From the NCBI RefSeq assembly GCF_018614585.1, contig NZ_JAGGOI010000001.1, positions 115,063 to 179,062 on the forward strand: DNA of 64,000 bases, given 5' to 3'. The position numbers and the translations under genes are program-made. Under the pieces are notes generated by a model. That model made no database searches. It was given only the letters and a program-made list of their open reading frames with translations, and was not told the origin of the DNA. Of this stretch, positions 37,157 to 46,332 are shown one piece after another. Numbering within the stretch: position 1 is the stretch's first letter; each line of letters starts with the position of its first letter. The stretch is from Streptomyces sp. ISL-1. GTDB taxonomy: Bacteria > Actinomycetota > Actinomycetes > Streptomycetales > Streptomycetaceae.

Positions 37157-38542
37157 TCAAGCCCTGTTGTAGGCCGATCCTGCCCCTTGGTGCGGCACGG
37201 CGAACGGCAGGACGGCCACTGTTACGTTGTCGTGGCCCCCGCCGTCGAGTGCGTGGCCGACCAGAACCTGCGCGCTGTGCAGCGGACGGCCCGCCGCATC
37301 GCCCGGGATCGCCCGGGCCATGTCCTCGGCGCCCTCCGCGTAGTTCCACAGGCCGTCCGTGCAGACCACGACCACGCCGGAACGGTCCGGCTTGAACGAT
37401 GCCGTGTGCGGCTCCAGTTCGTACGCATCGGCCCCGAGCCAGCCCGTGATGGCGTGAGCGCGCTCGTCGGCGTACGCCTCCGCCTCGCTCATCAGGCCGG
37501 CCGCCACCATCTGGGCCGCCCAGGAGTCGTCCTCGGTGAGCCGGGCGGGCGCGCCGCTGCGGTCGTCCGGTACCCAGTAGGCGCGGCTGTCGCCGACCCA
37601 GCCGACGACGAGCAGGCCGCCGGCCGTCACGGCGCCGACGATCGTGCAGGCCGGGGCGTTCTGGTGGTGGTGCGGGTCGTGCTCCATCGCCTCGCCCTGA
37701 CCGGGCTCCCTGGCAAGGGAGTTGACCGCCTCGGAGGCTGCGACGATCGCCTCGTGCATGGCCTGCTGGGGGTGGGTGCCGCGCGGCAGCGACTCGAGCA
37801 GCAGCTCATTGGCGGCGCTCGCGGCAGCCTCGGAGGCCTCGTCGGGGCGGGTCGCCGACGACACCCCGTCACAGACGATCGCGACGACGGCGGGCGAGCC
37901 GTCGGGCAGGGCCGTGGACGACACCGCGAACGAGTCCTCGTTACGGTGGTGGCGCAGCCCGCGGTCGCTGACGGCCGCGACCGAGCCGAGCTCCTGCTCC
38001 ATGTGGTCGCGCTCACGGGGCTGGGCGTGGCCGCAGTTCTCGCAGTAGCCGTCGGTGTCGACATGGCCGGCGCGACAGGCCACACAGACCTTGCTGCCGG
38101 ACGCGGTGGTGGCGACCGGGCCCGCGGCGCGCGGGTCGGCGGCGCCTGCCTCGGGGGCGGGCAGCTCGAAGTCGCCGCTGGAGGAGGGGTTGGGCGGCGC
38201 CGCGGGAGAGGCGTTCGGCGAGGCGCCCGGCGAGGCGTTCGGTGCGCCGGGCGGGTCGTCGTAGCGCACGGCCGAGGCAGGCAGCGGGCCGCCGCCCGAG
38301 TCCGTGCCCGGCAGATCTCCGGGCAGATGCGCCGACGCGGGCACGCCCGAGCTGTCCGTCCCGGTGGCCGTCGGCCACTCCACCGGCGTGCCCATGGCGA
38401 TGGTCGGGTGGTCGTCCGGCGGCGCCGGCACGACGGAAAGGTCGTATCCGCACGCACCGCAGAAAAGGTCACCCGTTTCCAGCGGCTCGGTGCAGCTCGG
38501 GCATGTCGCCCCGGCGGCCGACTGGTGCATCTGCGAGCCCAT
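37157..38542 (-). CDS. PP2C-family Ser/Thr phosphatase with N-terminal zinc ribbons
   Basis: A 461-residue protein. Two zinc ribbons come first (CPSCTEPLETGDLFCGACGY; CVACRAGHVDTDGYCENCGH), separated by a Pro/Ala-rich stretch. A PPM domain follows with metal-binding motifs RHHRNEDSF, VCDGVSSATRP, GDSRAYWV, CTDGLWNY and GGHDNVTVAVL. It would remove phosphate from Ser/Thr, presumably reversing the PknG-type kinase encoded just upstream. The ATG at 38542 lies 3 bp after the kinase stop; the longer frame uses TTG at 38545, which is less likely. Confidence 0.9.
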   Translation of the reverse strand: MGSQMHQSAAGATCPSCTEPLETGDLFCGACGYDLSVVPAPPDDHPTIAMGTPVEWPTATGTDSSGVPASAHLPGDLPGTDSGGGPLPASAVRYDDPPGAPNASPGASPNASPAAPPNPSSSGDFELPAPEAGAADPRAAGPVATTASGSKVCVACRAGHVDTDGYCENCGHAQPRERDHMEQELGSVAAVSDRGLRHHRNEDSFAVSSTALPDGSPAVVAIVCDGVSSATRPDEASEAAASAANELLLESLPRGTHPQQAMHEAIVAASEAVNSLAREPGQGEAMEHDPHHHQNAPACTIVGAVTAGGLLVVGWVGDSRAYWVPDDRSGAPARLTEDDSWAAQMVAAGLMSEAEAYADERAHAITGWLGADAYELEPHTASFKPDRSGVVVVCTDGLWNYAEGAEDMARAIPGDAAGRPLHSAQVLVGHALDGGGHDNVTVAVLPFAVPHQGAGSAYNRA

Positions 38543-38545
38543 CAA

Positions 38546-41281
38546 TCACACCCACGTCCTGGGGCGGAAGCGGTTCGCCCGCTCCACCAGGTCTATCCGC
38601 TCCTCGCCGCGCTGGGCGAGCCGGGCGAGCACCCGGTAGGAGCGTTCCAGCCCGAAGCGCAGGCCGCGCTCGTCCAGTTCGCTGCCGAGCAGCACGCTCT
38701 GTCCGGACGGCGGGGCTCCGGGACTACCGGAGAGTACCCAGTCGAGGGCCGTGCCGAGCACTTCTGTGGACAACTGCGCGCGGCGCACCGCGTCCAGACC
38801 GAAGTCCTTCAGGGCGTCCACCTGCGCGGCGGCGGCCGAAAGGTCGCCGACAAGCGGTTCGTGCGCGGCGCGTCGCCGCAGCCTCGCCCGTACGGCAGCG
38901 ACCCGGGCGGCCGTGTAGTGGATCGACGCCTCCGGCACCGACTCCAGAGTCCGTACGGCTCCGGGCCGGTCGCCCGCCGCGAGCTGCACCCGGGCCAGGC
39001 CGAACGCGGCGCTGACATAGCTCGGGTCGGTCGTCCACACCAGGCGGTAGTACTCCGCGGCATTGTCCAGCTGGCCCAGCACCTCGGCGCAGACGCCGAG
39101 CGCCAGCTTGGGCGCGGCCTCGCCGGGGAACGCGTCGTAGATCGCGTCGAAGGAGAGGGCGGCGACCTCGTTGTCCCCGGTCACCAGCGAGGTGAGACCG
39201 CGGTACCAGACGACCCGCCAGTCGTCGGGGTGCTGGCTCTCCAGCGTGGCCAGAGCCCGGGTCGCGGAGTCCAGTTCACCCATCTCGAGCCGGGCGCGCA
39301 GCTCGCGCAGCCGGGTCTCCGGGGACGCCGCGGACGCGGAGTGCAGCGCGGCGATGAGCTCGGCGGGCGCGGAGGCCATCAGGCCGGCGAGGAATCCCGC
39401 GTTGGGGTCGTCCGGGTCGACGTGCGGCACGGGCAGGGCCAGCGAGGTCGCCCTGGAGTCGAGTACGGCGAGTTGCGGGGCGAGGGAGAGGTTCGCGGGG
39501 GCGGAGGTGAGTGGGGCCGGGCGCGGCGCGGGGATCGGTGCGGCGGCATAGGCACTGGCCGCTCCGCCGCCGGGGTATCCGGAGCCGGAGGCGCCCAGTT
39601 GGCCCGGACCGGAACCCGCCGCCGGCATGCCGCCGGCGTTCCCGGCTCCGCCGGGCAGCGTCCCGGCGCCCCAGGGGTGCGCAGCGGCCGGGCCGCCGCC
39701 AACCGTCGGACCGCCACCCACCGTGGCCGAGCTGTTCGCCGCCGAACCGTTTACCGCCGCGGAGCGCTTGCCGCGGCCGCGGCCAGCGCGCGCCGACGTA
39801 CGCCCGCCCAGCTGCGAGACGTCCCCCGTCAGTTCCGCGAACAACTGCGTGTCCGTGACCCGCAGTTCAGGTCCGAACAGCGTGGACAGCGCGGGCCGCG
39901 GGCGGCCCGTCTGGATCGCGACGACCTCTCTGAGCACCCCCGTCAGCTGCTCCGCCATCTCCTGCGCCGAGGCGAACCGCCGCGCCGGATCCGGGTCCGT
40001 CGCCCGTACCAGCAGCCGGTAGAAGGACTCGTAGGTCTGGAAGACCTGGATGTTCTCCGGGTCCGGCAGGGAGTCCACGAAGACATTCGTGTAGCCCTGG
40101 AAGTCGAAGGTCAGCACGGCCAGCGTGCGCGCGACGGTGTACAGGTCGGAGGCCACCGACGGGCCGACCTCTCCGACCTCCGGGGCCTGGTACCCGACCG
40201 TGCCGTAGATCGCGGACTCGTCGTCGTCCATCCTGCGGACCGCGCCCATGTCGATGAGCTTGAGCTGGTCCTGCTGCTGGATGGCATTGTCGACCTTGAA
40301 GTCGCAGTACAGCAGGTTCCTGCTGTGCAGATGCCCGAGCGCCTCCAGGGCCTCGATGCCGTACGCACACGCCTGCTCGACCGGCAGCGGATCGCGCTTG
40401 CCCCCCGGGTCGCGCCGTTCGTTGGCGATCTCCTTCAGCGACTTGCCACCGACGTACTCCATGACGATGTAGCCGTCGAGCGAGCCGGTGCGCTGGTCGA
40501 GATGCTCCACGAAGTTGTAGATCCGGACGATGTTGGAGTGCTCGATCTCCGCGAGGAAGCGGCGCTCCGATATCGCCGCGGCCATCGCGTCCTGGTCGCC
40601 CGTGTCCAGCAGACCCTTGAGCACCACCCACCGGTCGGAGACCGCGCGGTCCACCGCCAGATAGACCCAGCCAAGGCCGCCGTGGGCGAGGCAGCCCACC
40701 ACTTCGTACTGCCCGTGCACGATGTCCCCGCCGGCGAGCTTGGGCACGAAGGAGTACGGATGGCCGCACTTGGTGCAGAACCCTTCTGTACGCCCGGGAC
40801 GCTCCCCGCGCGAACGCCCCACCGGGGCCCCGCAGTCGGAGCGCGAGCAGAACCGCTTGCGCTCGGGGACCTCGGGGTGCTCCATCACCGCGGTACGCGG
40901 ATCGGGACGCGGCACGTCCGGCACCGATACCAGGCCCGCGCCGAGCCGGTTGCGGCCCGACGCACCCGTGGAGCTGCCGGAGCTGCGCACCGAGACCGAC
41001 CGGGACGAGGTGCTGCTCCCGCTCAGCGAGCGCGAAAGCCGCCCGGACACGGAACGGCGCGACGTCGACGAGCGCGACGAGGCCCGCGACGAGCGCGAAC
41101 TGCCACGCCCCGAGCCCGAGTCCCGGCCGCCGCCCGTAATGCCGGTGGGCGGCGATGACACCATCCCGTTGGAGGTGACGACGGGCGCGAGGCCGCAGGT
41201 GTCGCAGTACAGCTCACCACTGCCCATGTCCTCGTACGAGCCCTCACAGCCGGGGCGCTGGCAGTTCTTGTTCTCGCTCAT
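38546..41281 (-). CDS. pknG: PknG-type Ser/Thr protein kinase with TPR domain
   Basis: A 911-residue cytosolic kinase with the PknG layout. Zinc-binding cysteine knots lie before the kinase (CQRPGCEGSYEDM, CSRSDCGAPVG, CTKCGHPYSF). The kinase domain runs from about residue 190 to 450: Gly-loop CLAHGGLGWVYLA, Lys in WVVLKGL, the catalytic loop in LLYCDFKVDNAI, and DFG-like LIDMGAV. The TPR domain fills the last 270 residues. It differs from mycobacterial PknG in a Ser/Thr/Arg-rich N-terminal tail of about 80 residues. In Mycobacterium and Corynebacterium PknG phosphorylates GarA/OdhI according to amino-acid supply. ATG at 41281 overlaps the stop of the coiled-coil gene. Confidence 0.92.
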   Translation of the reverse strand: MSENKNCQRPGCEGSYEDMGSGELYCDTCGLAPVVTSNGMVSSPPTGITGGGRDSGSGRGSSRSSRASSRSSTSRRSVSGRLSRSLSGSSTSSRSVSVRSSGSSTGASGRNRLGAGLVSVPDVPRPDPRTAVMEHPEVPERKRFCSRSDCGAPVGRSRGERPGRTEGFCTKCGHPYSFVPKLAGGDIVHGQYEVVGCLAHGGLGWVYLAVDRAVSDRWVVLKGLLDTGDQDAMAAAISERRFLAEIEHSNIVRIYNFVEHLDQRTGSLDGYIVMEYVGGKSLKEIANERRDPGGKRDPLPVEQACAYGIEALEALGHLHSRNLLYCDFKVDNAIQQQDQLKLIDMGAVRRMDDDESAIYGTVGYQAPEVGEVGPSVASDLYTVARTLAVLTFDFQGYTNVFVDSLPDPENIQVFQTYESFYRLLVRATDPDPARRFASAQEMAEQLTGVLREVVAIQTGRPRPALSTLFGPELRVTDTQLFAELTGDVSQLGGRTSARAGRGRGKRSAAVNGSAANSSATVGGGPTVGGGPAAAHPWGAGTLPGGAGNAGGMPAAGSGPGQLGASGSGYPGGGAASAYAAAPIPAPRPAPLTSAPANLSLAPQLAVLDSRATSLALPVPHVDPDDPNAGFLAGLMASAPAELIAALHSASAASPETRLRELRARLEMGELDSATRALATLESQHPDDWRVVWYRGLTSLVTGDNEVAALSFDAIYDAFPGEAAPKLALGVCAEVLGQLDNAAEYYRLVWTTDPSYVSAAFGLARVQLAAGDRPGAVRTLESVPEASIHYTAARVAAVRARLRRRAAHEPLVGDLSAAAAQVDALKDFGLDAVRRAQLSTEVLGTALDWVLSGSPGAPPSGQSVLLGSELDERGLRFGLERSYRVLARLAQRGEERIDLVERANRFRPRTWV

Positions 41282-42594
41282 GAATCCCCCCTGCGGTCAT
41301 TGGGCCCGGACGGTCCCGGCTGTCCCGGGACGAGGACTTCGGCGGCGGCGTGCTGATAACGCAGCACCGCCTGCTCGGCGACGCGCAGATCGCACGGCGC
41401 GCTCCACAGCATCCGGCGGGCCGCGTCGTACCGCTCGATCAGCAGCGGATCCTCCGCCATCCCGTGCCTGGCCACTTTCGCCTTGTACGCGTCGAGACGG
41501 CCGCGCAGCTCGGCGCGGACCGCGAGCGGGGCGGTGACGGCCGTCAAAGACTCACGGGCGCGCAGCAGTTCGTCCTCCGCCTCGCGCTCCAGGGACTCGA
41601 GCAGCGGCGAGAGCCGGTGCCACTGAGAATGCCTGCGGTACTCGGCGGCGGTGGCGAGCCGCTCCTGCAGCGCGGTCGACGGGCCGCTGACCGCGGGCAC
41701 CTCGGAGGCGGCGATCTTCGCCAGCACCTCGCCGCGCGCGGACCGCGCCTCGGTCAGCGTGCGGTCGGCGCGCGACAGCACGTCGCGCAGCCGGATCAGC
41801 CGCTCCTCGGAGTCCTGCCGGACCCGGAGCACCGCCTCGATCTCCCGGCGGATGTCTTCGAGGGCGCGCGCCGCACGGTCGTAGCGGTCGGTGTCGGGGC
41901 GCCCGCCGCCCGGCGCCGAACTGCCGAGTGCGGGCCGCCAGAAGGCGAGCGGGTCGGAGATCACCTGGGCGCGCAGCGTGGACAGTTCATGGGTGATCGA
42001 CTCCAGTTCGTCGCCGGCCGGGTGCTCCCCGGGCCGTACGCCGACGGAGTGCGCGAGCGAGCGGGTGCGCTGCAGCTCGGCGGAGAGCAGACCTATCCGG
42101 GCGGGCAGCGCCGACCACACCGAGTCGGCCGTCACCACCATGTCCAGCGAGCTCGCGTACAGCTCATTCATCCGGGCGACGAGCTCTTCGAGCGTGAACT
42201 GCTCGGAGAGCTTGGCGGGTCCGGTGATCGAGGGCGAGGTGTGGGTGGCCGAGCTGGCGATCGTGACGCTGCGGCCGCGCAGCCGGTCGGTCAGCTCCAC
42301 CAGGTCCTCGCGGTTCGGCCAGCGGCGCCTGGCGCGCAGCTCACGGGTGTCGTTCAGGGCGGCGGTGTACGCGTCGAAGTACCCCCACAGCAGGCTGATC
42401 GCCTGCTCGGCGGAGGCCCAGCGGTCCTTGGTGACGCCCGTCAGCTCGGCGCCTTCGAGGAGCCTGCGGCCCGCGTGGTCCTGCAGGGCGAGGAGCGAGG
42501 TTTCGACCGCCTCGTGCTCCGCGCCGAGCCGCGCCAGCGCACGGTCCACCTCGTCCCGGTCCATGACCGGCCCTGGGGGTCCCGCGACGCCCAT
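41278..42594 (-). CDS. Coiled-coil protein of the PknG cluster, unknown function
   Basis: A 438-residue protein predicted to be almost all helix, with long charged stretches such as DIRREIEAVLRVRQDSEERL and YKAKVARHGMAEDPLLIERY. There is no signal, membrane helix or catalytic motif. It has no counterpart that I recall in the mycobacterial pknG-glnH-glnX operon, so it is an addition in this lineage. It may bridge the membrane sensor GlnX and the kinase. It starts with GAGAGGT 7 bp before the ATG, and its TGA overlaps the pknG ATG (ATGA). Function is not known. Confidence 0.8.
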   Translation of the reverse strand: MGVAGPPGPVMDRDEVDRALARLGAEHEAVETSLLALQDHAGRRLLEGAELTGVTKDRWASAEQAISLLWGYFDAYTAALNDTRELRARRRWPNREDLVELTDRLRGRSVTIASSATHTSPSITGPAKLSEQFTLEELVARMNELYASSLDMVVTADSVWSALPARIGLLSAELQRTRSLAHSVGVRPGEHPAGDELESITHELSTLRAQVISDPLAFWRPALGSSAPGGGRPDTDRYDRAARALEDIRREIEAVLRVRQDSEERLIRLRDVLSRADRTLTEARSARGEVLAKIAASEVPAVSGPSTALQERLATAAEYRRHSQWHRLSPLLESLEREAEDELLRARESLTAVTAPLAVRAELRGRLDAYKAKVARHGMAEDPLLIERYDAARRMLWSAPCDLRVAEQAVLRYQHAAAEVLVPGQPGPSGPNDRRGDS

Positions 42595-42637
42595 CGATCA
42601 CCTCTCTGCTCTTCCTGCCAGGACTAGTCGTTCGTAC

Positions 42638-43648
42638 TCAGCCGGCGCTGTACTTCGGCGCCGGCGGCCCGGTTATCCCGGGGAGATCGGCCACCAGCCA
42701 TTTGTTGTACGCCTTCGTCCAGGCGCCCTTGCGGTACTCGTCGAGCACCTTGTTCACCCGGCGCACCAGGTCGGTCTTGCCGAGCTTGGTGGCCACGCCG
42801 TAGTACTCGGTGGTGAAGGGCTTGCCGCCCTTGAGCTCGACCGCCGGGTCCTGCGCCGCCTGGCCGGCCGCGAGGGCGTTGTCCGTCACGATCGCATCGA
42901 CGAGGCCCAACTGGAGCCGCACAAGGCAGTCCAGCTGGTTGGACACGGTGAGCACGTCCTCGTCTCCCGGCTGCCCGTCGTGCTTGTCCTTGAACGTGGC
43001 GCCGAAGGAGTTCTTCTCCAGCGCGTCGTACGCCGTCGATCCCTCCGCCGTGCAGACCTTTTTCCCGGCGAGGGACTTGTCGTATCCGGTGATGGACGAG
43101 CCCTCGGAGGCGAGGACCTGCTGGCCCGCCTGGAAGTACGCGGTGGAGAAGGCGACCTGCTTGATCCGGGCGCAGTTGATCGTCATCGTGCGGACGACGA
43201 TGTCCACCGTGCCGTTGTTCAGCGCGGGTATGCGCTGGTTGGTCGGGATGGCGCGGAAGATGACGGCGTCCGGCTCGCCGAGGATGTCCTGGGCGATGGC
43301 CCGGGCGAGATCGATGTCGAAGCCTTCGAGACCGCCGGTGGCCGGATTGCGGTAGCCCCAGCGGTAGCTGTTCTGGTCGACGCCGACGATCAGCTTGCCC
43401 CGCGCCACGATCGCGTCGATGTTCGGCCCGTTCGCCGCCGACGGCGACAGGGAGCGTTCCGGTTCCGTACAGCCGTCGTCCTTGGCGGGCGTCGCCGATG
43501 CGGCGCTCCGGCCGTCCGCGCCGGAGCCGAGGTCGTCCGCACCGCCGTGGGACAGCGGCAGCAGCGTGACGGCGGCGGTCAGCGCACAGGCAGCGGCCAT
43601 CCCCGCGACGCCGCCCCAGCCGCGGAACCTCGCCTTCAGGTCCGTCAT
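42638..43648 (-). CDS. glnH: GlnH-type glutamate/amino-acid binding protein
   Basis: A 336-residue exported solute-binding protein (family 3). After a hydrophobic signal (GMAAACALTAAVTLLPL) comes the lobe-1 motif RGKLIVGVDQNSYRWGYRNP and then GFDIDLARAIAQDIL. The ligand-binding loops include NNGTVDIVVRTMTIN. A clear lipobox is not visible, unlike mycobacterial GlnH. No transporter permease or ATPase is adjacent, which supports a sensing rather than uptake role. ATG at 43648 follows AGGAGGGG, leaving 11 bp from the glnX-like stop. Confidence 0.88.
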   Translation of the reverse strand: MTDLKARFRGWGGVAGMAAACALTAAVTLLPLSHGGADDLGSGADGRSAASATPAKDDGCTEPERSLSPSAANGPNIDAIVARGKLIVGVDQNSYRWGYRNPATGGLEGFDIDLARAIAQDILGEPDAVIFRAIPTNQRIPALNNGTVDIVVRTMTINCARIKQVAFSTAYFQAGQQVLASEGSSITGYDKSLAGKKVCTAEGSTAYDALEKNSFGATFKDKHDGQPGDEDVLTVSNQLDCLVRLQLGLVDAIVTDNALAAGQAAQDPAVELKGGKPFTTEYYGVATKLGKTDLVRRVNKVLDEYRKGAWTKAYNKWLVADLPGITGPPAPKYSAG

Positions 43649-43659
43649 CGCCCCTCCTC

Positions 43660-45051
43660 TCACCGGTACTCCGAAAGCCTGCGGTTGATGCCGAGCACGG
43701 CGCCCGCCGCACCCAGCACGGCCAGCAACGCGGCGCCGACCGGCAGCCCGGTCAGCGCGCCGCGCCCGTCCTCGGCGGCGTGGGTGAACTCCCGCTGCTC
43801 GTGCGCGAGCGCCGTCGCCAGCGCGTCGTCCACCTGGTCGAAGGACTGGCCGGTGGACGCCTTGGGCCCGATGACCTTGGCCAGCGCGCCCTCGTAGTCA
43901 CCGGCCTTGTCGGTGGTACTGGCGCTGGCGTGCCGGACCTTCCACTCGGACACGCCCTTGACGGCGGACTCGACGGGACCGAGGCCTTCCTTGTCGTCGG
44001 CGAGGCTGCGTGCCTCGCTCAGCCGGTCGCCGAGCTTCTTCATGCCCGAGGTGTAGTCCGTCTCGTACTTGTCGCTCTTGCCGTCGTCGGTGAGCACCGC
44101 GCCCCGCGCGACGAGCGTCAGATTCTCATTCGCCCGCGCCTTCAGGGAGCTGATCCGCGCGTCGTTGAGCACTTTGAGTGACTTCTGGCCGTGCGCCTCG
44201 GCGGCGTTCAGCTCGGCGCGGGCCACCGTGTGCCCTACGGCCAGCCACAGCAGTACGACGGTGGCGGCGGCCGTGGCGGCGAGCAGGCCGTGGTTGAACA
44301 CCCTGTTCGTGCGCAGGTAGTTGCGGCGCTGCATCCACACCAGAGCGGCCAGCGCGGCCACGCCCACGGCGAGCGAGGAGACCGGCCAGAATCGGGCGTG
44401 GTCGTCGTCCCGTTCGAGCCGGGCCGTCTCCGCGTCGTACAGCTTCTGGGCGGCCGGCAGCAGATCCCGGGTCATCTGCCCGTTCGCGAAACGCAGATAC
44501 GCGCCGCCGAGTGGCAGGCCCTGCCGGTTGTAGGCGCGGGCCGTCTCGATCACGCCGGTGTAGCGGGGGAGCTGTTCGTTCAGGGCGGCGATCTGGCGGC
44601 CCGACTCGCTCGAACCGTCCGTGTTCGCCGCGGCCTTGACCAGCAGTCGGGACGCGAGCGCGATGTCCTTCTGGTACCGCTCGCGCGCCGCGCGGGGCTC
44701 CTCGGCGCCGGCCAGGAAACCGCTGGAGGCCGCAGTGTCGGCGTCGGCCAGCGAGCGGTAGATGGACGCGGCGTCCGCGCTCAGCGGCTGGCTCCGGCTC
44801 ACCACGTCGTCGGCCGCGGATGCCCGGTCGGAGATCTCGAACGCTGTCACCGCGCCGAACGCCACTACCAGCACCGCCAGAACGGCCCCGATGATCTGCA
44901 GTCGCCCCGGCTCGGTCGTCGCGGCCGTGCGCAGCCGCTCCTTGCCCACGGCCCAGACGCCTCGGTGGGCGGGCGGTGCGGCCGGGGGCTGCGCGGGCGC
45001 ATGCGTCGGAGCCGATTGGGGCGCGGTGCGCACCGTCGGCGGGTATGTCAC
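43660..45051 (-). CDS. glnX: GlnX-like four-helix membrane sensor protein
   Basis: A 463-residue membrane protein. The cytosolic N-terminus is Pro/Ala-rich. Helices follow at LQIIGAVLAVLVVAFGAVTA, SSLAVGVAALAALVWMQ, LLAATAAATVVLLWLAVGH and LPVGAALLAVLGAAGAVLGI. Between helices 1-2 and 3-4 lie two external helical domains of about 150 residues each, like those of GlnX. In M. tuberculosis GlnX passes the GlnH-aspartate/glutamate signal to PknG. Start is GTG (45051) with GGGAGG at 5 bp. It is the first gene of the cluster. The mycobacterial protein is shorter on the N-terminal side. Confidence 0.82.
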   Translation of the reverse strand: MTYPPTVRTAPQSAPTHAPAQPPAAPPAHRGVWAVGKERLRTAATTEPGRLQIIGAVLAVLVVAFGAVTAFEISDRASAADDVVSRSQPLSADAASIYRSLADADTAASSGFLAGAEEPRAARERYQKDIALASRLLVKAAANTDGSSESGRQIAALNEQLPRYTGVIETARAYNRQGLPLGGAYLRFANGQMTRDLLPAAQKLYDAETARLERDDDHARFWPVSSLAVGVAALAALVWMQRRNYLRTNRVFNHGLLAATAAATVVLLWLAVGHTVARAELNAAEAHGQKSLKVLNDARISSLKARANENLTLVARGAVLTDDGKSDKYETDYTSGMKKLGDRLSEARSLADDKEGLGPVESAVKGVSEWKVRHASASTTDKAGDYEGALAKVIGPKASTGQSFDQVDDALATALAHEQREFTHAAEDGRGALTGLPVGAALLAVLGAAGAVLGINRRLSEYR

Positions 45052-45097
45052 GTGACCTCCCCCTTGGTCTCTGACGTCGGCCCGCCCCCCGGCGGGT

Positions 45098-45115
45098 CGG
45101 GGGGACGTCCCCCCG
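45098..45115. promoter_or_regulatory. 18-bp palindrome upstream of the glnX-pknG cluster
   Basis: CGGGGGGACGTCCCCCCG is perfectly self-complementary and lies 47 bp before the cluster's GTG, probably in its 5' leader or at its promoter. It may be an operator or a leader hairpin. Confidence 0.45.
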
Positions 45116-45281
45116 GCCAGCAGTATGGCCGCAATGACTGACAGACACAGCAGGATTGACTGGATCTTGTCCTGCCGCAGCAGTCAGTATCCGCCAGGCC
45201 CCGTCTCCCCCGCCATTCTCCCCATCATGAATACGCTTCGGCCCCTTGATCGGTTCCCCGTCGCACGGATGTCGGGCATCG

Positions 45282-45324
45282 CCGGTCACCGGACGGGCGT
45301 GAGGTCACCCCCTCCGGTGACCGG
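45282..45324 (-). terminator. Hairpin terminator of the csn operon
   Basis: CCGGTCACCGGA (45282-45293) and TCCGGTGACCGG (45313-45324) are complementary over 12 bp. It lies just beyond the csnK stop on the leftward strand. Each arm is itself a small palindrome. Confidence 0.65.
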
Positions 45325-45336
45325 AGATACAGGTGG

Positions 45337-46332
45337 CTACGCGTAGTTCGAGCGCAGCCTGGCGCGTGCCTCCTGCGAAGCCCCGATCCGGTCCATGCCC
45401 AGCAGGGCCGCGCCGAGCACCGGCGGTGCCGTCACCACCTCGATCACCGCGTTGGGCGCCTTGGCCGCGAGCAGCTTGCCGATCTGCTCGTCCAGCTCCG
45501 GGTGCCTGGCCGCGAGCACGCTGCCGCCCAGCAGCACGGGCGCCTCCTCGTCGAGCAGATCCAGCCGCGTCAGCGCCACCGTGGCCAGGGCTACGACCTC
45601 CTCGGCCAGCCGGTGCACCACCGAGCGGGCCACCGCGTCGCCCTCCGCGGAGGTGGCAAAGAGGACCGGCGTCAACTCGTGCTTGCGCGCCGAGGGGATC
45701 CGCCCCAGGTGCAGTGCCTCGATCAGGGCGTACATGGAGTCCAGGCCGAAGTGCGCGGGCAGCGCACGGGCCAGGGCAGTCGGCTCGCCGCGTCCGTCCT
45801 CCGCCCGCGCCGCGAACCACAGCGCCTCTTCCGCCAGCCCCGAGCCACCGCCCCAGTCGCCGGAGATCCGGCCGATCGCAGGGAAGCGCGCTGTACGGCC
45901 GTCCGGCAGCATGCCGACGCAGTTGATGCCCGCGCCGCACACCACCGCGACCCCCCGTGGCTCATCCACGCCCGCCCGCAGGATGGCGAACGTGTCGTTG
46001 CGCACCTCGGTCGTGAGCCCCCAGCCGCACGCCTGCACCGCCGCCGCCAACTCCCGTTCCTCGACCGGCAGATCGGCATTGGCGAGACAGGCCGAGACAT
46101 GAGCGACGAACGGTTCGCAGAGCGCGGTGCCACCGGCCGTGGTGACACCGGCCGCGGACGCGGCGGCCGCGACCGTACGGCCCAGGGCGTCGACAGCCGC
46201 CTCGATGCCGACCAACGGCGGCTGGAACCCCCCGCCACGGGCCTTGCCGAGGACAGTCCCGTCGGCCGCCACCACCGCGACGTCGGTTTTGCTGTTGCCG
46301 GCGTCGATGGCCAGGACGCCACGTGCGGTCAT
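45337..46332 (-). CDS. csnK: Sugar kinase of the BadF/BcrA (GlcNAc kinase) family, CsnK type
   Basis: A 331-residue ASKHA-fold kinase. It has the phosphate-1 motif LAIDAGNSKTDVAVV and the conserved GAGINCVG, then GDWGGGSGLAEEALWFAARA, the signature of N-acetylglucosamine/glucosamine kinases. Phosphorylation of glucosamine or its oligomers after uptake is the likely role. It is last in the csn operon, and ATG at 46332 overlaps the stop of the GH4 gene (ATGA). The symbol follows the csnR-K operon described in S. coelicolor and S. lividans, which has this gene order. Confidence 0.85.
   Translation of the reverse strand: MTARGVLAIDAGNSKTDVAVVAADGTVLGKARGGGFQPPLVGIEAAVDALGRTVAAAASAAGVTTAGGTALCEPFVAHVSACLANADLPVEERELAAAVQACGWGLTTEVRNDTFAILRAGVDEPRGVAVVCGAGINCVGMLPDGRTARFPAIGRISGDWGGGSGLAEEALWFAARAEDGRGEPTALARALPAHFGLDSMYALIEALHLGRIPSARKHELTPVLFATSAEGDAVARSVVHRLAEEVVALATVALTRLDLLDEEAPVLLGGSVLAARHPELDEQIGKLLAAKAPNAVIEVVTAPPVLGAALLGMDRIGASQEARARLRSNYA

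Noticed and set aside
37187..41158. A 1323-codon rightward open frame antisense to the PP2C and pknG genes
   Set aside because: Its product is Arg/Gly/Val-rich with no recognisable domain, and the opposite strand codes for clear zinc-ribbon, phosphatase and kinase motifs. High GC makes such long antisense frames common.
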